Shown here: positions 17,781 to 27,006 of the stretch, piece after piece
Numbering within the stretch: position 1 is the stretch's first letter
How the letters are laid out: each line of letters begins with the position of its first letter
NCBI RefSeq assembly: GCF_013425765.1
Contig: NZ_JACCJZ010000017.1
Location: 186,001 to 250,000 of the forward strand
Length of the DNA: 64,000 nt
Direction: 5' to 3'
Source: Luteimonas deserti
GTDB lineage: Bacteria > Pseudomonadota > Gammaproteobacteria > Xanthomonadales > Xanthomonadaceae
Notes under the pieces: generated by a model
Seen by the model: the letters and a program-made list of their open reading frames with translations, nothing else
Told to the model about the DNA's origin: nothing
Databases searched by the model: none
Made by a program: the position numbers and the translations under genes

Positions 17781-19646
17781 TCAGTCGAGCGGACGCCAGC
17801 GCAGCGCCAGAGCGTACTCGCGGCCCGCCTGGTTGTACCACTGCACGGTCTCGTAGGCCTTGTCGAACACGTTGGTGGCCCGGGCCTCGAGCGTCCAGTC
17901 CGGCGAGAACGTCCACGACGCACGCAGGTCCACCGTGCCGTAGCCCGGGACGCTCGCGGTATTGGCGGCATTGTCCCAGCGCTGGCCTGCGCCGCGCAGC
18001 GTGGCGCCGAGGCGCCACGCGCCGAATCCACGGTCGATGTCGAAGCGCCCGCTGTTGCGCGCCCGCCGTGCGAGCCGGTTGCCGAAGTTGGCGTTGTCGC
18101 TGCGGTCGCGCGGATCGACATGGCTGAGCTGGGTGGACAGGTTCCAGCCGGCGAGCGCCGTCGACACCGTGAGCTCCGCGCCGCGGATTCGCGCTTCCTG
18201 GATGTTCTGCGGCACGAAGTTGCCGTCGAGGAAGATCAGATCGTCGATGCGGCTTTCGAACACGTCGAAGGACCAGTCGAGCGGACGTCCGTACTGCGCG
18301 AGCCCCAGGTTGAGGGTCTTCGCACGCTCGGGCTCGAGATCGGGATTGGCGCTGAACGGAAAATAGAGATCGTTGAACGAAGGCGCCCTGAAACTCGTGC
18401 CGGCGCTCGCATTGAGGCGCAGGCCGCTCCCGAGGTCCACGCCCCAGCCGACGTTGCCGGTGGTCTGGCCGCCGAACTGCTCGTTGTCGTCGTGGCGCAC
18501 GCCGGCCTGCAGCCGGTGCGCACCGACACGTGCGCGGTACTCGGAGAACACGGCGAAGTTCCTGCGCGTGGTCTGGGCGTAGGCGGTGGCGCCGATCACC
18601 TCGTCGGACTGCCAGTCGAACCCCAGATTCATGCCCTGCTGCGCGGTGAGGCCGATGTCGGCCTGCAGCGACGCGGTATCGCGCCGCGTGTCGATGCGGC
18701 CGACATCGCTGCGCGTGCCGGCGTCGGCGTCGCGGAAGTAGGTCGTGGACTTGTCGTAGGCGCGTCCGGCGCGGGCGGTCAGGCGCACATCGTCAGACGG
18801 CGCGTAGACCAGCGCCCCGCCGGCCACCTGCTGCACCACGTCCGCCTCGTTGCCGCCGAAGATGCTGCCGTCGAACTCGGAGAACGCGTCGGCGTGCAGG
18901 GCGTTGCCCTCGAGGCTCAGACCGTCCGCGAGCTCGATGCCGCCGCGTGCGGTGAAGGACCGGTTGCGGTAGCCGTCACGGTCGGGCTCGTCGACGAAAC
19001 AGCCCTGGAACAGCGTGCCCGATCCGCGGCATGCGTCGATGCCGTCGGTGCGCTGGAAGGCGGCGTCGACGCCGTACCAGGCGCGCGTACCGCGTGCACC
19101 GATGCCCGCGCTGGCCTCGCGCAGCGCATTGCTGCCGATCCCCACGCGCGCATGCGAGGTCAGCGCGCCCTCCGGACGGCGGGTGAAGATCTGGATGACG
19201 CCGCCGATCGCGTCGGAACCGTACAGGCTGGCGCGCGGACCGCGCACGATCTCGATGCGTTCGATGTGCTCCACCGGGATGTCCTGGATCGGCGGAATGC
19301 CGGCGGTGGCCGAGCCGATGCGGATGCCGTCGACCAGCACCAGGACGTGATCCGATTCGGTGCCGCGCATGAAGATGGAGGTCAGGCGGCCCGGCCCGCC
19401 GGAGCTGCCGATCTCGATGCCCGCGCGCCCGCGCAGCAGGTCGGTCAGGTCGCGCGGCTGGAGGCGTTCGATCTCGGCGCGATCGATCACCTGGGCCGGC
19501 ACGATGGTGTCGCCGAGCGTGCTCTCGGCCCGGTTGGCGGTGACCAGCACGGTGTCGAGGTCGCGGGCATCGGCTGCGGCGACAGCATGGGCAAGCGGTG
19601 AAGCGAGCGCGGCGACGATCGCCACGGTGAGGATGCGGAACGGCAT
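17781..19646 (-). CDS. btuB: TonB-dependent vitamin B12 receptor BtuB
   Basis: Outer-membrane receptor for cobalamin, 621 residues. A signal peptide covers about residues 1-24, followed by a TonB box-like DLDTVLVTA and the plug domain (about 45-150, with GRAGIEIGSSGG, FMRGTESDHVLVLVDG and SLYGSDAIGGVIQI). The 22-strand barrel follows and the protein ends in ALRWRPLD. AAGGAG lies 6 nt before the start, fixing it at 19646. A cobalamin riboswitch in the leader strongly supports the substrate. Expression should fall when B12 is plentiful. No BtuF/C/D genes are in the window. Confidence 0.95.
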   Translation of the reverse strand: MPFRILTVAIVAALASPLAHAVAAADARDLDTVLVTANRAESTLGDTIVPAQVIDRAEIERLQPRDLTDLLRGRAGIEIGSSGGPGRLTSIFMRGTESDHVLVLVDGIRIGSATAGIPPIQDIPVEHIERIEIVRGPRASLYGSDAIGGVIQIFTRRPEGALTSHARVGIGSNALREASAGIGARGTRAWYGVDAAFQRTDGIDACRGSGTLFQGCFVDEPDRDGYRNRSFTARGGIELADGLSLEGNALHADAFSEFDGSIFGGNEADVVQQVAGGALVYAPSDDVRLTARAGRAYDKSTTYFRDADAGTRSDVGRIDTRRDTASLQADIGLTAQQGMNLGFDWQSDEVIGATAYAQTTRRNFAVFSEYRARVGAHRLQAGVRHDDNEQFGGQTTGNVGWGVDLGSGLRLNASAGTSFRAPSFNDLYFPFSANPDLEPERAKTLNLGLAQYGRPLDWSFDVFESRIDDLIFLDGNFVPQNIQEARIRGAELTVSTALAGWNLSTQLSHVDPRDRSDNANFGNRLARRARNSGRFDIDRGFGAWRLGATLRGAGQRWDNAANTASVPGYGTVDLRASWTFSPDWTLEARATNVFDKAYETVQWYNQAGREYALALRWRPLD

Positions 19647-19784
19647 TGCGGTCTCCTTGCGGCACGTGCACCCGCGCACGTGCGGCGGCTCGGTCGTGAG
19701 ATCGCGAGCAACGGGCAGGCAACCGACCGGACGCATGCGCCCGGAACGCCGCCGCGATGCCCGCCGCATCGCAATCAGTGGACT

Positions 19785-19968
19785 TCGTGGCCGGTCTCCG
19801 GACTCGCGCGTGGGTGATGCACCCGGGCGCCGCGCCTTCCCGTGCCGGAGCACAGTGGCGGATGCGGCGCCTTGAACACGCTTACCGTTGCGGGGGCAGT
19901 GCCGGAATGGACGCCGCATCGCGGCAGTCGTCACCGGCTTCCCGTTTCAATCCAGCGGACGAACGCCG
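19785..19968 (-). promoter_or_regulatory. Cobalamin (adenosylcobalamin-class) riboswitch
   Basis: On the minus strand, read 5' to 3', the conserved pieces appear in order: GGGAAGCCGGTGA, CTGCCCCCGCAACGGTAAG, GCCACTGTGC, GGGAAGGC and the B12 box GAGTCCGGAGACCGGCC. Outer limits are approximate. It lies about 140 nt before btuB. No intrinsic terminator is obvious between the aptamer and btuB, so control of ribosome access is the likelier mode; this is inference. Confidence 0.95.
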
Positions 19969-19992
19969 AGGGATCACCGCGAAGCAGGCGGG

Positions 19993-19998
19993 ATTGTA
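19993..19998 (-). promoter_or_regulatory. Candidate -10 box of the riboswitch-btuB transcript
   Basis: TACAAT on the minus strand, about 25 nt before the aptamer's 5' edge, within a TGACG-TACAAT context. This spacing would put the whole aptamer in the leader. No good -35 match. Confidence 0.45.
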
Positions 19999-20047
19999 CG
20001 TCAGCGGGCGCTCCGCACACGCGTCGCGTGGTCCCGCTCGGGACGGC

Positions 20048-20443
20048 TCAGTCGTCCCGGGGGCCGAGCAGACCGTCTTCGGCGTTGTCGCCGAAGGCCG
20101 CGTCCTCGGCAGCGTCGTCGCCCGATGCCTGCCGGTGCAGCGTGGTGGTGACCGGGCCGGCCGCCGGGCGGCCGCGGGGATCGGGCAACAGCGCGATCGC
20201 CGCCTCGGCCGCTTCGACCAGGGCCTGGCGCCGGGCCTCCGGCACGTCCTGCCAGTGGCAGTCGCGCAGTGCACCTTCCAGCGAATACAGCAGATTGAGG
20301 CTGGGCTTGAAGCCCGCCCGGCGCACGCGCATGAAGGCATCGACGGGGCCCGCGGCCTCGAGATCCTCGCGCGTGCGCAGGCCCACCTGACGCAACCAGG
20401 CCGCGGACTTGGGACCGATGTTGCGCAACTTCAGCGCGCTCAC
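20048..20443 (-). CDS. TfoX C-terminal domain protein
   Basis: A 131-residue protein whose first 80 residues match the TfoX/Sxy C-terminal helix-hairpin-helix domain (LRNIGPKSAAWLRQVGLRT, then RRAGFKPSLNLLYSLEGAL). The TfoX N-terminal domain is absent, and the C-terminal third is low-complexity and acidic (DDAAEDAAFGDNAED). Sxy/TfoX proteins regulate competence in some gammaproteobacteria, but single-domain forms have no settled role. The GTG start overlaps the stop of the upstream reductase gene (GTGA), so translation is probably coupled. Confidence 0.85.
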   Translation of the reverse strand: MSALKLRNIGPKSAAWLRQVGLRTREDLEAAGPVDAFMRVRRAGFKPSLNLLYSLEGALRDCHWQDVPEARRQALVEAAEAAIALLPDPRGRPAAGPVTTTLHRQASGDDAAEDAAFGDNAEDGLLGPRDD

Positions 20444-20922
20444 GACAGGCTCGCGACGTACAGCGCGGCGATCGCCTCGAGCCCGGCCTGGTCGTCGGCG
20501 TCGAACCGCGCCGGCAGCGGGCTGTCGACGTCGAACACGCCGATCAGCCGCTCGCCGTCCTGCAGCGGCACCACGAGCTCCGAGCGCGACGCGCTGTCGC
20601 AGGCGATGTGGCCGGGGAAGGCATGCACGTCGTCCACGCGCTGGGTCTGCCGGGTGCGGGCCGCGGCCCCGCACACGCCCTTGTCGAGCGGGATGCGCAC
20701 GCAGGCGGGCAGGCCCTGGAACGGGCCGACCACGAGTTCGGTGCCGTCGAAGAGATAGAAACCCACCCAGTTGAGATCCGGCAGCGCGTGATAGACCAGC
20801 GCCGAGAGATTGGCGGCATTGGCGATCGCGTCGCGTTCGCCGTGCAGCAGCGCCCGTGCCTGGGCCGCCAGCGCGGCATACTGTTCGGGCTTGGAGCCTG
20901 TCAGGGGAGAGGATGTGAACAT
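20440..20922 (-). CDS. msrC: Free methionine-(R)-sulfoxide reductase (GAF domain)
   Basis: A 160-residue GAF-domain enzyme that reduces free methionine-R-sulfoxide. The cysteine-bearing family run is present: ACVRIP, GVCGAAARTRQTQRVDDV and HIACDSASRSELVVP, which contain the three catalytic or resolving cysteines. NWVGFYLF is also typical. The start codon overlaps, on the opposite strand, the start codon of the TMEM175-like gene, and no strong ribosome binding site lies before it. It is followed by the TfoX-C gene with a GTGA overlap. Confidence 0.93.
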   Translation of the reverse strand: MFTSSPLTGSKPEQYAALAAQARALLHGERDAIANAANLSALVYHALPDLNWVGFYLFDGTELVVGPFQGLPACVRIPLDKGVCGAAARTRQTQRVDDVHAFPGHIACDSASRSELVVPLQDGERLIGVFDVDSPLPARFDADDQAGLEAIAALYVASLS

Positions 20923-21697
20923 GCCGAGCAGTGTAGCAGCGGCCCTGCCGGGGCCCGGCGCGCTCGATGCGCTGCCACGCGATTCCGACGGATTCCGCCT
21001 GCGCGGCCTGCAGGCATCGCGTCTGGAAACGTTCGTCGATGCCGCGTTCGCCTTCGCGGTGACCCTGCTGGTGGTCTCCTTCGACTCGATGCCGGCCACT
21101 CCGGCCGAGCTGCACGACGCGCTGCGGCGCACGCCGGCCTTCATCGCGGGCTTCGCGATCCTGGCGATGTTCTGGGCCACCCATCACCGCTTCAGTCGCC
21201 GCACCGGCCTGGCCGATGCCTACGTCACGCTGCTCGGACTCGTGCTGATCGCCGTCGCGCTCGTCTACGTGTATCCGCTGCGCCTGATCATGGGGGTCGC
21301 GCTGCACGCCCTGTCCGGCGGCTGGGCGCCCTCGCCGATGCCGCTTGCATGGGGCGAGGGGTCCTTCGGCAGCCTGTACGTGATCTACGGGCTCGGCTTC
21401 GCCGCGATGTGCAGCATCCTCCTGCTGCTCAACCGGCATGCGCTGGCAGCTGCCGATGCGCTCGCGCTCGACCCGGTCGAACGTTGCGTGCTCCGGCAGG
21501 AAGCCGGTGCGATGGCCTGGCTGCTGGTCCCCACGGGTGCGTCCATCCTGCTCGCCCTGCTGCCGCTGCCGCCGCACAGCGCCTGGCAGGGGCTTCCCGG
21601 CCTCGTCTACTGCAGTCTGGCGGTGCTGATGCCCTGGTACGCGGTGCGCAGCGCGCGGGCGCTGGCCCGGGTGCGCGCAGGCGAGACGCCCGCATGA
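20921..21697 (+). CDS. TMEM175-family (DUF1211) membrane protein, putative cation channel
   Basis: A 258-residue multi-pass membrane protein. The first helix has RLETFVDAAFAFAVTLLVV, a variant of the FSDGVFAIAITLLV selectivity helix of bacterial TMEM175 potassium channels; the Ser-Asp is Val-Asp here. FWATHHRFSR and about six helices in total follow. AGGGGAGAGG lies about 8 nt before the ATG at 20921, supporting this start. Channel function is inferred from the family and the altered motif leaves selectivity open. The stop overlaps bioD (ATGA). Confidence 0.8.
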   Translation: MPSSVAAALPGPGALDALPRDSDGFRLRGLQASRLETFVDAAFAFAVTLLVVSFDSMPATPAELHDALRRTPAFIAGFAILAMFWATHHRFSRRTGLADAYVTLLGLVLIAVALVYVYPLRLIMGVALHALSGGWAPSPMPLAWGEGSFGSLYVIYGLGFAAMCSILLLLNRHALAAADALALDPVERCVLRQEAGAMAWLLVPTGASILLALLPLPPHSAWQGLPGLVYCSLAVLMPWYAVRSARALARVRAGETPA

Positions 21698-22380
21698 GCG
21701 CACGCAGCCTGCTGGTCACCGGCACCGACACCGGCATCGGCAAGACCCACGCAACGGTCGCGCTGCTGCACGCGCTGCGCCGTGGCGGCTTGCGTGCCGT
21801 GGGCATGAAGCCGGTCGCGAGCGGGTGCGACTGGCTGGACGGCGGCTGGCGCAACGGGGACGCGCTGGCCCTGCAGGATGCGAGCGTCCCGCGTCCCGTG
21901 TACGCCGACGTCAACCCGGTCGCGCTGCCGGAACCCACGGCGCCCACCCTCGCGGCCCGGGCGGCCGGCGTGCACGTCGACGTCGCCACCGTGTACGCCG
22001 CGCACGCGCGGCTCGCCGCCACTGCCGACATCGTGCTCGTCGAAGGCGCCGGCGGCTGGGCCGCGCCGCTGGCGACGACGCTGGAACACGCCGACCTCGC
22101 GCGCCATCTCGGCGGCGCCGTGGTGCTGGTGGTGGGCCTCAGGCTGGGGTGCCTGAGCCATGCGCGTCTGACCGCGCGCGCGATCGAGGCCGACGGCTGC
22201 CGGCTGGTGGGCTGGATCGGCAACCGCATCGATCCCGAGTTCGCCCGTGTCGACGAATATCTCGACCTGCTCGCCGACGCACTGTGCGAGCCCTGTCTCG
22301 CGGTGCTGCCCCACATCGCCGCCGGCGCGCCCGGACCGACGCGGATCGACCCGGATCCGGCGTGGCTCGCGAGCGTATAG
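21694..22380 (+). CDS. bioD: Dethiobiotin synthetase
   Basis: ATP-dependent carboxylase that closes the ureido ring in biotin synthesis. The protein has 228 residues. The P-loop GTDTGIGKTH is at about residues 9-18, MKPVASGC near 42, and VEGAGGWAAPL near 110. It overlaps the TMEM175-like gene by ATGA, an unusual partner; other bio genes are not in the window. The family's full length is covered. Confidence 0.95.
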   Translation: MSARSLLVTGTDTGIGKTHATVALLHALRRGGLRAVGMKPVASGCDWLDGGWRNGDALALQDASVPRPVYADVNPVALPEPTAPTLAARAAGVHVDVATVYAAHARLAATADIVLVEGAGGWAAPLATTLEHADLARHLGGAVVLVVGLRLGCLSHARLTARAIEADGCRLVGWIGNRIDPEFARVDEYLDLLADALCEPCLAVLPHIAAGAPGPTRIDPDPAWLASV

Positions 22381-22400
22381 CGCCGCCCGTCGGGGCGGCG
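22381..22400 (+). terminator. Hairpin directly after bioD
   Basis: CGCCGCCC and GGGCGGCG pair perfectly around loop GTCG, starting at the first base after the stop. There is no T-tract. The rest of the 182-bp gap to the convergent RND gene shows nothing. Confidence 0.5.
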
Positions 22401-22562
22401 GCGGGAGCGGCGCCCGGAACGTGAACGCCCGTGTCCGGACAGGACCATGCCTCCGACCCGGTGGACCGACGGAGCGGATGCCGGCACATCGGGGATGTCC
22501 ATGCCGGGAAACGCGGCAGGCGCGGCCGAAGCCGCGCCTGCCGGTCACGCGTGGTGCTGCGC

Positions 22563-25500
22563 TCAGTGGCCCAGCGGGGCCGGCGCCAGGTCGCCGCCGT
22601 CGTCGAGATCCCGATCACGTGCGAGCGCATCGCGATCATGACCGTGGTCGCGGGCCAGCAGCAGATAGAACGCGGGCAGCACGAACAGCGTGAACGCCGT
22701 ACCGATCGACATGCCGGCCGCGATCACCAGGCCCATCGAGAAGCGTGCGGCAGCGCCCGGGCCACTCGCGATCAGCAGTGGCACCATCGCGAAGACCAGT
22801 GCCGCCGTGGTCATCAGCACCGGGCGCAGGCGGATCGCCGCCGCCTGCTCGATCGCCTCGGCCTTGGACATGCCCTCGTTGATCTGCAGCTTGTTGGCGA
22901 ACTCCACGATCAGGATGCCGTGCTTGGCGATCACGCCGACCAGGGTCACCAGGCCGACCTGGGTGTAGATGTTGATCGACATCCCGGGAAAGGCCTCGAT
23001 GCCGGCGGCGAACTGGAGCACACCGGCCAGCAGTGCGAGCGCATTGAGCACCAGCAGCGCGCCGCTGATCGCCATCGGCACGGTCATCAGCATGATCACC
23101 GCATCGCGGAAGCTCTCGAACTGGGCGGCCAGCACCAGGAAGATGATCACCAGCGCGAAGGCCAGCGTCACCAGCATCGTCGAGCCCTCCTGCTTGAACT
23201 GGCGCGATTCGCCGGCGTAGTCGACGCTGTAGCCCTGCGGCAGGACATCCGCGGCGATCTCGTCGAGCACCCGCAGTGCCTCGCCCTTCGATACGCCGGG
23301 GCGCGGCGCGAAGGTGATGCCCACCGCATTGAGCTGCTGGAAGCGCTTGAGCGACTGGGGCTGCGCACTCTCCTTGAACGAGACCACGGTGGAGAGCGGG
23401 ATCAGCTCGCCGTCGCGGGTGCGGGTGTAGTAGTTGCCGACCTGCTCGGGATTGAGCCGGTCGCTGCGCTGGACCTGCGGAATCACCCGGTAGGAGCGGT
23501 TCTCCATCGCGAACCGGTTGACGTAGCCGCCGGCGAGCAGGGCGCTCATGTCGGCGGCCAGCGTGCGCATGTCGATCCCGAGCAGCGCCGCCTTGTCGCG
23601 GTCGATCTGCACCTCGACCCGCGGCTTGTCGATCTTCAGGTCCTTGTCGAGGAAGATGAAGCGCCGGCTCTCCTGCGCCCGCGCGACCACCTGGTCGGCC
23701 AGCTCGTTGAGCTGTTCCAGCGAGCCGATGCCGCCGATCAGGAACTCGCCGCCGCCGTCACCGCCGGCCGAGGGCAGGGACGGTGGCACCAGCGCGAAGA
23801 TGTTCAGGCCGGTGATCTCGGCGAGCTTGGGCTGCAGGTCCTGCTGCAGGATCTGGTTGGTGGAGCGGTCGCGCTGGCTCCAGGGCTTCATGACGAACCC
23901 GCCCATCGCGCTGTTGCTGCCGCCCATGCCGCCGAAGCCGCCGTTGAACAGGAAGAAATCGTTGATCTCGGGAATCTGCTCGACTACCGCGGTCATCTCC
24001 TCGGTGTAGCGCTCGACGTAATCGAGCGTACTGGCCGCGTCGGCGCTGCCGATCGCGAACACGAAGCCCTCGTCCTCGGGCGGCGCGGGCTCCTGCGGCG
24101 CACCGACATACAGGAACACGCACGACACCAGCACGATCGCGCCGAACACCAGGATCACCCAGCGCGTCTGCAGCGCGCCGTGCAGCCGGCGCTGGTAGCC
24201 CTGCTGCAGCCGGTCGAAGCGGCGGTCCAGCCACAGTTCGAGCCGGCTCTTGCTCGACTCGCTGTGCGGCTTGAGGATCTTCGCGCACATCATCGGCGTG
24301 AGCGTCAGTGCAATCACACCCGACAACAGCACCGCGCCGGCCAGGGTGAAGGCGAACTCGGTGAACAGCACGCCGGTCAGGCCGCCCTGGAAGCCGATCG
24401 GCAGATAGACCGCCACCAGCGTCGTGGTCATCGCGACCACCGGCCACGCGAGTTCGCGCGCGCCGCGGATCGCCGCGTCGAACGGCGTCATGCCTTCCTC
24501 GATGTGGCGGTGGATGTTCTCCAGCACGATGATCGCGTCGTCGACCACGATGCCGATCGCCAGCACCATCGCGAGCAGGGTCAGCAGGTTGATCGTGAAG
24601 CCCATCAGCAGCATCAGGAACAGCGCGCCGATCAGCGACAGCGGCACCGTGACCGCCGGGATCAGCACGCTGCGGAACGAGCCGAGGAACAGGTAGATGA
24701 CGACGATCACGATGATCACCGCCTCGACGATCGTGCGGATCACCTCGTTGATGCCGTCCTGGATCGACTCGGTGCTGTCGTAGGGAATCGTCGCCTCGAT
24801 GCCTTCGGGCAGCTGGGGCACGATCTCGGTGTCCCAGACGCGGCGCACGTCGGCGATGACGTCGAGCGAGTTCGCGTCGGGCGAGACGAAGATGCCCATG
24901 AAGGTCGCCGCATCGCCGTTGATGCGCACCGACGAGCCGTAGTTCTCCGAGCCCAGCACCACGTCGGCGATGTCGCCCAGCCGTACGATCGCACCATCGG
25001 CCTCGCGCACGACGAGCGCGCGGAATTCCTCGGGCGTGCGCAGGTCGGTGCGTGCGGTGAGATCCACCGACACCATCTGGCCCTTGGTCGAACCGAGTGC
25101 CGAGAGCACGTTGTTGGACTGCAGCGCGGCGTAGACGTCGCTGGCGGTCACGCCGAGCGCGGTCATGCGATCAGGCTTGAGCCACACGCGCATCGCGAAC
25201 GCGCCCGGTCCCATGATCTCGGCGCGCTGCACACCGGGGATCGTCGCGATCCGCGGCTCGACCGCACGGGTGAGGTAGTCGGTGATCTGGTTGTCGTTGA
25301 GCTGCTCGCTGGCGAACGAGACGTACATCGCCGCGACCTGCTGGCCCTGCTGCAGGTCGATGACCGGATCTTCCGACTCGGCCGGCAGTTCGCTGCGCAG
25401 CTTGTTGACCTTGGCCGCGATCTGGGTGAGCGCTTCGTTGGGATCGTAGTCGAGGCGGATGTAGGCCTGGATCACGCTCACGCCGGCGGAGCTGGTGGAG

Positions 25501-25742
25501 GTGATGTAGTCGATGCCCTCGGCGCTGGCGACCTCGCGTTCCAGCGGCGTGGTGATGAAGCCCTGGATCAGGTCGGCGTCGGCGCCGAAGTACGTCGTGC
25601 TGACGTTGACGACCGCGTTCTGCAGCTCGGGGTACTGGCGTACGTTGAGCTCGGAGAACGCGCGCAGGCCGAACAGCAGGATGAACAGGCTGACGACGAC
25701 CGCCAGCACGGGTTTGCGGATGAACAGGTCGGTGAATTTCAT
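22563..25742 (-). CDS. RND multidrug efflux pump, HAE1 family (pump A)
   Basis: Inner-membrane proton-driven efflux pump of 1059 residues. It has 12 transmembrane helices in two halves with two large periplasmic loops. The proton-relay Asp pair is in GIVVDDAIIVLENIHRHIEE near residue 400. The N-terminus MKFTDLFIRKPVLAVVV is typical of the MexF/VexB-like branch. Its adaptor gene lies upstream by 59 nt and tetR before that. The last 28 residues are unusually rich in His, Asp and Arg (DHGHDRDALARDRDLDDGGD). No outer-membrane factor gene is linked, so it must share one. Substrates are unknown. Confidence 0.93.
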   Translation of the reverse strand: MKFTDLFIRKPVLAVVVSLFILLFGLRAFSELNVRQYPELQNAVVNVSTTYFGADADLIQGFITTPLEREVASAEGIDYITSTSSAGVSVIQAYIRLDYDPNEALTQIAAKVNKLRSELPAESEDPVIDLQQGQQVAAMYVSFASEQLNDNQITDYLTRAVEPRIATIPGVQRAEIMGPGAFAMRVWLKPDRMTALGVTASDVYAALQSNNVLSALGSTKGQMVSVDLTARTDLRTPEEFRALVVREADGAIVRLGDIADVVLGSENYGSSVRINGDAATFMGIFVSPDANSLDVIADVRRVWDTEIVPQLPEGIEATIPYDSTESIQDGINEVIRTIVEAVIIVIVVIYLFLGSFRSVLIPAVTVPLSLIGALFLMLLMGFTINLLTLLAMVLAIGIVVDDAIIVLENIHRHIEEGMTPFDAAIRGARELAWPVVAMTTTLVAVYLPIGFQGGLTGVLFTEFAFTLAGAVLLSGVIALTLTPMMCAKILKPHSESSKSRLELWLDRRFDRLQQGYQRRLHGALQTRWVILVFGAIVLVSCVFLYVGAPQEPAPPEDEGFVFAIGSADAASTLDYVERYTEEMTAVVEQIPEINDFFLFNGGFGGMGGSNSAMGGFVMKPWSQRDRSTNQILQQDLQPKLAEITGLNIFALVPPSLPSAGGDGGGEFLIGGIGSLEQLNELADQVVARAQESRRFIFLDKDLKIDKPRVEVQIDRDKAALLGIDMRTLAADMSALLAGGYVNRFAMENRSYRVIPQVQRSDRLNPEQVGNYYTRTRDGELIPLSTVVSFKESAQPQSLKRFQQLNAVGITFAPRPGVSKGEALRVLDEIAADVLPQGYSVDYAGESRQFKQEGSTMLVTLAFALVIIFLVLAAQFESFRDAVIMLMTVPMAISGALLVLNALALLAGVLQFAAGIEAFPGMSINIYTQVGLVTLVGVIAKHGILIVEFANKLQINEGMSKAEAIEQAAAIRLRPVLMTTAALVFAMVPLLIASGPGAAARFSMGLVIAAGMSIGTAFTLFVLPAFYLLLARDHGHDRDALARDRDLDDGGDLAPAPLGH

Positions 25743-25801
25743 CTCGGTCTCCCCCGCGCAGCGGTGCGCGGGTCAGGGAGCGGGGCGCGAGTGCGCGGCG
25801 G

Positions 25802-26992
25802 TCAGCGGTTCTGCGGCGTCGGTGCTTCGTCGGCGCTGGGCTGGACCCGGTTGTTGATGGTCACCACGGCATCGTTGCGCAGCTTGAGCAGGCCGCTGGT
25901 GGCCACGCGTTCGCCCGGCTCGAGGCCCTCGGTCACGGTGATCAGGTCGCCGCGGGTCGCGCCGGTGGTGATGAAGCGCTGGCGTACCACCAGGGTGGGG
26001 CCGTCACCTTCGCCCCCGGCCGGCGCCGCCTCGCCCTCGGCAGGCGCACGCTCGCTGACCACGTACACCGCATTGCCGTAGGGGTTGAAGCTCACCGCCG
26101 TCTGCGGGATCACCACCACCTTCCGGGCGCCGCCGACCTGCAGGCCGACGCGGGCGAACGCACCTGGACGCAGCTCGCGGTCGGGATTGGGCAGCGTGGC
26201 CTGGATCTGGAAATTGCGCGTGCCGGGATCGACCGACGGCTCGATCGCGGTGATCGTGCCCTCGAAGCGCTTGCCGGGCAGCGAGTCCACCGTCACCTGC
26301 ACGGTGCCGCCTTCCTCGACCAGCGGCAGCTGCTGCTCGGGCAGGGAGAAATCGAGGAAGATCGGATCGAGCTGCTGCAGGCTGACGATCGGCGTGCCCG
26401 GCGCGACGAACTGCCCCAGGTTCACCCGGCGGATGCCGAGCACGCCGTCGAAGGGTGCACGGATGGTCTTCTGGGCGATCAACGCACGCTGCGCCTCGAC
26501 CTGGGCCTGGGCGGTGGCCGCTTCGGTGGCACGCTGCTCGACGTCGGCCAGTGACACCAGCTGGTCGCGGCCGAGCTGCTGCCAGCGGTCGCGCTGCACG
26601 GCGGCCAGCTTGGCCGCGGCTTCGGTCGAACGCAGCACGGCCAGCTCGTTCTCGGTATTGAGTTCGACCAGCACCGTGCCGGCGCGCACCGGCTGGCCCG
26701 GCTCGAACGCGAGCCGCCGGATGACGCCGCCGGCCTCGGTGGTGACGTCGGTGCCGTTGACCGCGACGAGGGTGCCCACCGCGTCGAGCGGCGTCGCCCA
26801 TTCCTGCTCGGTAGCGTCGAAGGTGGTGATGGCCACCGGCGGCTGCGGCATGTTGTCGAAAAACTCGTTCATGCCCCGGCCCATGATGGCCTTGGCCAGG
26901 AACACCCCGCCGAACACCACGGCGGTGAGCAGCAGCACGACGAACAGGCGGAGCTTGGGGCGCGGTGCGCGCCGGGTTTGGGTGCGGGCCAT
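25802..26992 (-). CDS. RND periplasmic adaptor (membrane fusion protein, pump A)
   Basis: A 396-residue adaptor anchored by an N-terminal helix (about residues 14-33) with no lipobox. Barrel-sandwich halves are VNGTDVTTEAGGVIRRLAF and TIRAPFDGVLGIRRVNLGQF, separated by a helical hairpin with QLVSLADVEQRATEAATAQA. Beta-barrel and membrane-proximal domains follow, with a Glu/Gly/Pro-rich insert near residue 315. The start at 26992 lies 14 nt after the tetR stop. The pump A gene follows after 59 nt. Confidence 0.93.
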   Translation of the reverse strand: MARTQTRRAPRPKLRLFVVLLLTAVVFGGVFLAKAIMGRGMNEFFDNMPQPPVAITTFDATEQEWATPLDAVGTLVAVNGTDVTTEAGGVIRRLAFEPGQPVRAGTVLVELNTENELAVLRSTEAAAKLAAVQRDRWQQLGRDQLVSLADVEQRATEAATAQAQVEAQRALIAQKTIRAPFDGVLGIRRVNLGQFVAPGTPIVSLQQLDPIFLDFSLPEQQLPLVEEGGTVQVTVDSLPGKRFEGTITAIEPSVDPGTRNFQIQATLPNPDRELRPGAFARVGLQVGGARKVVVIPQTAVSFNPYGNAVYVVSERAPAEGEAAPAGGEGDGPTLVVRQRFITTGATRGDLITVTEGLEPGERVATSGLLKLRNDAVVTINNRVQPSADEAPTPQNR

Positions 26993-27006
26993 GGATCGGT
27001 TTCCGT

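Noticed and set aside
22431-26081. Open frame of 1216 codons on the + strand across the pump A genes
   Set aside because: It lies opposite clear RND pump and adaptor genes and is full of His/Arg/Gln/Asp runs typical of the antisense of GC-rich coding DNA.
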